64,000 bases of DNA from Asanoa sp040654855. Lineage in GTDB: Bacteria > Actinomycetota > Actinomycetes > Mycobacteriales > Micromonosporaceae. The stretch covers positions 1 to 64,000 of the forward strand of contig NZ_JBFAIU010000006.1 of assembly GCF_040654855.1 (NCBI RefSeq). Direction: 5' to 3'. Made by a program: the position numbers and the translations under genes. This document shows positions 59,304-64,000 of the stretch, one piece after another (position 1 is the first letter of the stretch; each line of letters starts with the position of its first letter). Below the pieces are notes generated by a model. The model was not told where the DNA came from. It saw nothing but the letters and a program-made list of their open reading frames with translations, and made no database searches.

Positions 59304-59831
59304 ATGGCCACTCGCGAGGACGATTACGCGACGTTCGTCCGGGCCAGAAGCCATGCATTGCTCAGGTCGGCCTACCTGCTCACCGGCGACCAACACCTCG
59401 CGGAAGACCTCGTGCAGGAGGCGCTCGCCCGTACGCACCGGTCCTGGTCCCGGCTCCACGAGACCGGAAACGCCGAGGCGTACGCCCGCCGGGTCATGTA
59501 CCACCTGCAGGTCTCGGTGTGGCGGCGGCGGAAGGTGGCCGAGATGCTCCCCGGCGACCTGCCCGAGCAGACGGCCCGGGGCGGCCACGACGACCCGGAC
59601 GCGATCGCCTGGCGCATGACCCTCGAACGGGCGCTGGGTTCGCTCAGCAAGCGGCAGCGGGCCGTGGTGGTGCTCCGCTACTTCGAGGACCACACCGAGG
59701 CGGAGGCGGCGGACATGCTGGGCGTATCGGTCAGCACGGTCAAGACCCAGACCGCGCGGGCCCTCGAGCACCTGCGCAAGCTCGTGCCGGATCTCAAGGA
59801 ATTCCGGACCACCGGAGGTACCGGAAGATGA
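59304..59831 (+). CDS. SigE-family RNA polymerase sigma-70 factor
   Basis: 175 residues from ATG at 59304. Region 2: L-L-R-S-A-Y-L-L-T-G-D-Q-H-L-A-E-D-L-V-Q-E-A, and region 4: L-S-K-R-Q-R-A-V-V-V-L-R-Y-F-E-D with the helix-turn-helix A-D-M-L-G-V-S-V-S-T-V-K-T-Q. SigE-family ECF-like factors respond to outside signals through a membrane partner. Its stop overlaps the membrane propeller gene ATG. Confidence 0.93.
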   Translation: MATREDDYATFVRARSHALLRSAYLLTGDQHLAEDLVQEALARTHRSWSRLHETGNAEAYARRVMYHLQVSVWRRRKVAEMLPGDLPEQTARGGHDDPDAIAWRMTLERALGSLSKRQRAVVVLRYFEDHTEAEAADMLGVSVSTVKTQTARALEHLRKLVPDLKEFRTTGGTGR

Positions 59832-60955
59832 ACGACGACGAACTGCGCGAGAGCCTGGCGAACCTCAGCGACCAGGCGAAGCCGGTGGACTTCCTCGACC
59901 GGTCGCTGGCCCGCTCGAAGCGGATCGGGCGCAACCAGGCCATCGTCCGGAGCGCCGCGGTGGCGTGCGTCCTGGCCGTGGCCGGCGTGTTCACCTGGCA
60001 GCTGGGCCTGCCCGCGACGCAGGGGAACACGCCCGCGGTCGCACCGCCGTCCGCTGTCGACCTGCCATCGGTCTCGCCGTCGCCGACCGCGACGCCGTCC
60101 AGCCCGCCGTCCAGCACCCCGGCGGCCGTGGGCTCCATCGTCGGGCTGCCGGGTTGGCTGTACTACGCCGACGCGGACCGGTTGGTTCGATTGACCAGGT
60201 CGGGCACGCAGACCGTGCTGAGCGCCGGCGCGTACAACGCGAACGTGTCGCCGGACGGCACGTCGGTCGCGTTCATCGACGGCGACCAGCACGTGGTGGT
60301 CGCCGACCGGGACGGGCACGACAAGCGGACCGTCCTGCGGGACAGCATCGACGCCGGCTTCGAGCCGGCTTGGTCACCGGACTCCCAGCGACTACTGGTG
60401 GCGAAGAGCGCCGGCGACGGCGGCCGGACGATGGGCGTGGTCAACGTGGCGTCGGGTGCCTTCACGGCGTTGGCGCACCAGCCCGACGGGATGCATTTCC
60501 TGTGGTCCGCCGGCGGGCATCGCCTCGGGTACGCGACGGGTGAGTGCCGGATCGGCACGGCCGACGCCGACGGTGGCAACGCCCGTCTGGTGCCGGTGTT
60601 CGGCGACCTGGACAGCAAGTCGAACCCGGAGCTCCGGCGGAGCTGTGACCCGTTCAGCATCTCGGCGGACGGGAAGCTGATGGCGGTCAACCAGCGCACG
60701 GGTGACCAGCCGGACGGTGACATCGGTCGGGACGTGTTCGCGAACGCGGTCGTCGACGTGGCCACCGGCGCGGACGTGCGCCTGCCGGTGACGGGTGCGG
60801 TCACGGCGGTGCTGTTCCAGCCCGACGGCGGCATTCTGGTGCGGACTGAGAACAACAAGCTGACCCTGCTGGGCGCGGACCGCACGGTAAAGGCTCAGGT
60901 CACCGAGCCCGCCAACGTGCGCGACATGTCGCTGCTCGGCTACAGCCCGAGCTGA
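59828..60955 (+). CDS. Membrane protein with outer beta-propeller, sigma-factor partner
   Basis: 375 residues from ATG at 59828, overlapping the sigma stop. Residues 1-38 are cytoplasmic (E-L-R-E-S-L-A-N-L-S), then a membrane helix (A-A-V-A-C-V-L-A-V-A-G-V-F-T-W), a Ser/Pro spacer, and a beta-propeller paralogous to the lipoprotein at 58159. Gene order and topology fit an anti-sigma or sensor partner, though no known ASD or zinc motif is seen. Confidence 0.85.
   Translation: MNDDELRESLANLSDQAKPVDFLDRSLARSKRIGRNQAIVRSAAVACVLAVAGVFTWQLGLPATQGNTPAVAPPSAVDLPSVSPSPTATPSSPPSSTPAAVGSIVGLPGWLYYADADRLVRLTRSGTQTVLSAGAYNANVSPDGTSVAFIDGDQHVVVADRDGHDKRTVLRDSIDAGFEPAWSPDSQRLLVAKSAGDGGRTMGVVNVASGAFTALAHQPDGMHFLWSAGGHRLGYATGECRIGTADADGGNARLVPVFGDLDSKSNPELRRSCDPFSISADGKLMAVNQRTGDQPDGDIGRDVFANAVVDVATGADVRLPVTGAVTAVLFQPDGGILVRTENNKLTLLGADRTVKAQVTEPANVRDMSLLGYSPS
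60618..60768 (+). repeat. 151-bp direct repeat, copy 2
   Basis: Identical to 58832-58982, within the membrane-anchored propeller. Spacing between copies is 1786 bp, with the sigma gene between them. Confidence 0.9.
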
Positions 60956-61007
60956 GCGTTTCCACACGCCGCGACCTGCGGAAAACCACAGCTGTACCGT
61001 GCAGGCC

Positions 61008-62147
61008 ATGATGGCAGGGCTGGTCGGCGCCGGCGGGCGGCTGTTCGTCGGTGTGTCCGTCGGCGCGGCCACCGCCGTCGCCGAGCTCGCCTTCCTCGGC
61101 TGGGCCGCGCTGGTCGCACTGGTCGAGCTGATCCGCGGGCGCCAGCCGGTGGGCATCGAGCGCCCGGCCCGCCACCTCGTCGAGGTGGAGCGCTGGCGGA
61201 TCACCGCGTTCCTGCCCGGCGGCGGCGCGGTCGAGCACCTCGACGACTATCCCGGGCGCCGCGCCGTCGCGTACCTCGGTGTCCGTTGGCTCGTGGGTCT
61301 GCTCGGTGGGTTCGTCGCCCTGCTCTTCCTCTACGGCCTCGGCACCGGCGCGGTCTGGGCCCGGGACCTGTTCGTCGGCCGCAGCAGCGCGTGGCTCGTG
61401 TTCGCCCAGGTGGTCGGCGGTCTCGTGCTGTTCTTCCTGGCCCTGCAGGGCTTCCTGGGTGTGGCCGCGCTGGACCGATGGCTCGCGGTGCGGCTGCTGG
61501 TGCCGAGCGACCGGGCGCGCTACGAGCGGCGGATCAGCGAGCTGGCGGCGAGCCGCGCCGGCGTGGTCGCCGCCGTCGACGCCGAACGCCGGCGGATCGA
61601 GCGGGACCTGCACGACGGCGTGCAGCAGCGGCTCGTCGCCCTCGGCCTGCTGCTCGGCCAGGCCCGGCGCGGCACCGCCGACCGCACCCGGTCCGACGAG
61701 CTGGTCCGGCAGGCCCACGACGAGGCCCGGGAGATCCTGGCGGAGCTGCGCGACGTCGCCTGGCGCGCCTACCCGGCCGATCTCGACAACCTGGGGCTCG
61801 CGGAGGCGCTGGCCCGGGTGGCGGAACGCGGCGGCGTGCCGGTGACCGTCGACTGCCGGGTCGGCCGGCTGCCGTCCGCCGTCGAGACCGCCGCCTACTT
61901 CGTGGTGTCGGAGGCCGTGACCAACGCGGCCAAGCACGCACCGGGCAGCCGGGTCGCCGTCCGCGTGCTGCGCGCCGAGGGGACCGTGCGGGTCACGGTC
62001 ACCGACGACGGACCCGGCGGTGCCGATCCGGCCGGCGGTGGCCTGTCCGGGCTCGCGCGGCGGGCGGCCGCGCTGGACGGTTCCTTCAGCGTCGACAGCC
62101 CGCCCGGCGGTCCCACGACGGTCGAAGCGGAGCTGCCATGCGCGTGA
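61008..62147 (+). CDS. NarL-type sensor histidine kinase
   Basis: 379 residues from ATG at 61008, seven bases after TACCGT. A hydrophobic helix opens the protein (residues about 15-40) and two more lie at 95-120 and 130-155. HisKA_3 with phospho-acceptor H202 in R-D-L-H-D-G-V-Q-Q-R, and an ATPase domain with E-A-V-T-N-A-A-K-H-A and D-D-G-P-G-G. Its stimulus is unknown. Overlaps the response regulator gene by 10 nt. Confidence 0.93.
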   Translation: MMAGLVGAGGRLFVGVSVGAATAVAELAFLGWAALVALVELIRGRQPVGIERPARHLVEVERWRITAFLPGGGAVEHLDDYPGRRAVAYLGVRWLVGLLGGFVALLFLYGLGTGAVWARDLFVGRSSAWLVFAQVVGGLVLFFLALQGFLGVAALDRWLAVRLLVPSDRARYERRISELAASRAGVVAAVDAERRRIERDLHDGVQQRLVALGLLLGQARRGTADRTRSDELVRQAHDEAREILAELRDVAWRAYPADLDNLGLAEALARVAERGGVPVTVDCRVGRLPSAVETAAYFVVSEAVTNAAKHAPGSRVAVRVLRAEGTVRVTVTDDGPGGADPAGGGLSGLARRAAALDGSFSVDSPPGGPTTVEAELPCA

Positions 62148-62782
62148 TCCTGGCCGAAGACTCGGTGCTGCTCCGGGCCGGCCTGGCCCGCCTGCTGACC
62201 GACGAGGGGCACGAGGTCGTCGCCGAGGTGGGTGACGCGTCGGCGCTGCTGGCCGCGGTCGCCGCTGACCAACCCGACGTGGTGGTCGCCGACGTGCGGA
62301 TGCCGCCCAACCACCGCGACGAGGGGTTGCGGGCGGCGGTCGAGATCCGCAACCGCTGGCCCGCGGTGGGCGTCCTGGTGCTCTCGCAGTACGTCGAGCG
62401 CCGGTACGCGGTCGAGCTGCTCACCACGCGCAGCGACGGGGTCGGCTACCTGCTCAAGGACCGGGTGGCGGAGGTCGGCGAGTTCCTGGACGCGCTGGAC
62501 CGGGTAGCCGCGGGCCGGGCCGCGTTCGATCCGGAGGTGGTCCGGCAACTGCTGGCCCGCACCTCGCACACCGACCCCCTGCGCCGGCTGACCCCGCGCG
62601 AGGCCGAGGTGCTCGACCGGATGGCGCAGGGCCACACCAACGCCGGCATCGCGGCCCAGTTGCACGTGTCGCAGAGCGCGGTGGAGAAGCACGTCAACGC
62701 CATCTTCGACAAGCTCGACCTGTCGCACACCACCGGCTACAGCCGGCGGGTCCTGGCAGTGCTCCGCTACCTGGGCTCCTAG
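62138..62782 (+). CDS. NarL/LuxR-type response regulator
   Basis: 214 residues. Receiver 1-120 with acidic E7-D8, phospho-acceptor D52 (V-V-A-D-V-R-M-P-P) and K in Y-L-L-K-D. LuxR helix-turn-helix 148-210 (L-T-P-R-E-A-E-V-L-D-R-M-A-Q-G, S-Q-S-A-V-E-K-H-V). It is the partner of the kinase upstream. Stop shared in CTAG with the convergent glycosyltransferase gene. Confidence 0.95.
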   Translation: MRVILAEDSVLLRAGLARLLTDEGHEVVAEVGDASALLAAVAADQPDVVVADVRMPPNHRDEGLRAAVEIRNRWPAVGVLVLSQYVERRYAVELLTTRSDGVGYLLKDRVAEVGEFLDALDRVAAGRAAFDPEVVRQLLARTSHTDPLRRLTPREAEVLDRMAQGHTNAGIAAQLHVSQSAVEKHVNAIFDKLDLSHTTGYSRRVLAVLRYLGS

Positions 62783-64000
62783 GGAGTGTCGAACGACTTC
62801 CGGGCGCGGTCGAGGTCGCCGTGCAGCAGTTCCGTCCAGGCGTCCAGGACGCCCGCCGGGTCGTAGCGGCGGCGCATCTCGGCCTTGGCGGCGGCCGACC
62901 GCTCGGCCCAGACCTCGGGGTCGGCGTTCGCCAGCAGGGCGGCCGCCGCGTCGTCCACCGAGCCGTGGATCCACCGGTCGTCGTACACCGCGCGCACCCC
63001 TGGCCAGGGCCGGAACACCGGCACGGCACCGGAGGCCATGGCCTCGGCCGCGGCGAGGTGCACGCCCTCGATGTCGCTCGTCGACAGGAAGCCGCCGACG
63101 CGGCGGTACCAGCGGGCCATGTCCCGCCCCGGCGGCTCGAACACCACGCCGGCGCGCAGGATCGCGTCGCGCTCGAGCCGGTCCTCGACCCAGCCGGCGT
63201 ACTCCTGCTCGGCGCGGTCGACGCCCGCGTGCGTGCTGTCCCGGACGATCGACCGGACGTGCAGCACGAACCGCGGGTCTGCCCGGCGCACGGCGGCGAC
63301 GACGTCGAGGGCGAGGTCGAGGCGTTTGAGTGAGCGTTCGGTGCCGACCATCCCGATCGCGAACCGGGCGTCCGGCAGCTTGGGCCGGTCGAGCCAGTTG
63401 ATGTCCAGGAAGTTCGGGATGTAGACCAGCTTCTCCTCGGGCCAGCCGAGCTCGTCGCGGATCCGCGGCCCGAGCGCGGGTGCGATGTAGACGACCGCGT
63501 CGACATTGTCGATCTCGATCTGCCGCGGGTACGGCGCGTCGATCTCGAACCGGTGCAGCCGGATCACGAGGCGCTGGTCGGGTCGCTTGTGCTTGGCCAG
63601 CCAGACCGCGCTGGGCCTGGCCCACTCGCCGACGATGGTGTCCGCCCGTTCGACGAGCCCGGGGGTGTCCGCCGTGCCGCACGACACGAACTGCCACTCG
63701 TCGAGCGTGACCGACAGATCGGGTCGCTCGTCGAGCCGGCCCGCCAGCTCGCGGATGAACTTGAGGTCGAAGCCGGAGACCAGCACCTCGCGGGTGGGAC
63801 GCAGCCGCGGCGCCCCGGCCGTCAGCGCGGCCGCGAGCAGCTCGCGGGCGCCGCGGTCCTGCGCCGCGGCCGTCCAGTCCGGCGGCGCGTCGGGCAGGCT
63901 CGCCCGGGCCTGCCCGCGGCCGTCCTGCGCCCAGGTGAGCAGGTCCGCCGGCGCCCAGTCGGCGGCCAGGCCGCGGCGGCGGCTCATCGCGAACGAGTAG
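62779..64000 (-). CDS. Glycosyltransferase (GT-B, group 1-like), start may lie outside
   Basis: At least 402 residues from ATG at 63987; upstream codons to the window edge stay open, so the true start may be further right. C-terminal GT-B half: F-A-I-G-M-V-G-T-E-R-S-L-K-R, F-L-S-T-S-D-I-E-G-V-H-L-A-A-A-E-A-M-A-S-G-A-V-P-V. No membrane helix in the visible part. Likely adds sugar to an envelope glycan; acceptor unknown. Confidence 0.82.
   Translation of the reverse strand, partial: YSFAMSRRRGLAADWAPADLLTWAQDGRGQARASLPDAPPDWTAAAQDRGARELLAAALTAGAPRLRPTREVLVSGFDLKFIRELAGRLDERPDLSVTLDEWQFVSCGTADTPGLVERADTIVGEWARPSAVWLAKHKRPDQRLVIRLHRFEIDAPYPRQIEIDNVDAVVYIAPALGPRIRDELGWPEEKLVYIPNFLDINWLDRPKLPDARFAIGMVGTERSLKRLDLALDVVAAVRRADPRFVLHVRSIVRDSTHAGVDRAEQEYAGWVEDRLERDAILRAGVVFEPPGRDMARWYRRVGGFLSTSDIEGVHLAAAEAMASGAVPVFRPWPGVRAVYDDRWIHGSVDDAAAALLANADPEVWAERSAAAKAEMRRRYDPAGVLDAWTELLHGDLDRARKSFDTP

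Noticed and set aside
1..64000. Prophage, transposon or insertion sequence
   Set aside because: No integrase, transposase, terminal inverted repeats or target-site duplications were found.

Overview
The window is high-GC chromosomal DNA from an actinomycete, most likely of the family Micromonosporaceae (inference). Supporting signs are the FHA-PstP-RodA-PbpA-PknA-PknB growth-control operon with crgA, a class E sortase, a DUF881 gene and a tRNA-Leu beside it, an XRE/DUF397 regulator pair, a chaplin-like surface protein, GTG starts, and many genes that look leaderless. In related actinomycetes the pknB-crgA block lies close to oriC. A perfect 16-bp parS-like site at 10143-10158 fits an origin-proximal position. 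No dnaA, gyrase or oriC sequence is seen.

Layout. 1-5.9 kb: the end of a MacAB-like efflux operon, a PadR-controlled ABC exporter, and an MscS channel with a small membrane protein. 5.9-7.6 kb: DinB, ArsR and an unknown gene. 7.8-9.6 kb: no convincing gene, but an array of about 26 degenerate 30-bp repeats. 9.6-16.7 kb: YbaK-type deacylase, parS, DsbA-like, SufE, CBS, prolyl-tRNA synthetase, SGNH hydrolase, an exported PLP enzyme and a sulfurtransferase. 16.8-24.5 kb: TetR, biotin carboxylase, carboxyltransferase and acyl-CoA dehydrogenase, with two exported surface-protein genes (one with five chaplin-like repeats) between the carboxylase subunit genes. 24.5-32.5 kb: MMPL transporter, an XRE/NB-ARC/TPR regulator, a MarR-YceI divergon and a glutamate-cysteine-ligase-family enzyme. 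32.5-41.1 kb: membrane and surface proteins including a PASTA protein, a gene-free stretch of decayed repeats, XRE/DUF397, and an S8 protease.

41.1-43.1 kb: a two-gene envelope-sugar unit (WecG/TagA-type glycosyltransferase and an extended-SDR epimerase), then tRNA-Leu(CAG). 43.4-52.3 kb: fhaA-fhaB-pstP-rodA-pbpA-pknA-pknB, tightly coupled. This unit links peptidoglycan elongation and septation to Ser/Thr phosphorylation read by FHA domains. 52.3-55.7 kb: pabA/trpG, a small membrane gene, class E sortase and DUF881 on the minus strand, then crgA. 55.8-58.0 kb: a large membrane Fe-S oxidoreductase resembling mycobacterial EtfD. 58.2-64 kb: a lipoprotein beta-propeller, a SigE-family sigma factor, a membrane-anchored paralogue of that propeller, a NarL-type two-component pair, and the start-side of a glycosyltransferase gene that runs to the window edge.

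The most interesting items are the duplicated propeller around a sigma factor (151 bp identical between copies), the Thr-rich D-x-T-x-x-I tails on the sortase and on a PASTA protein near FHA genes, the five-repeat chaplin-like protein with alternating cysteine content, a Tat-exported PLP lipoprotein, the parS site, the 30-bp repeat array, and five convergent gene pairs that share a CTAG stop overlap.
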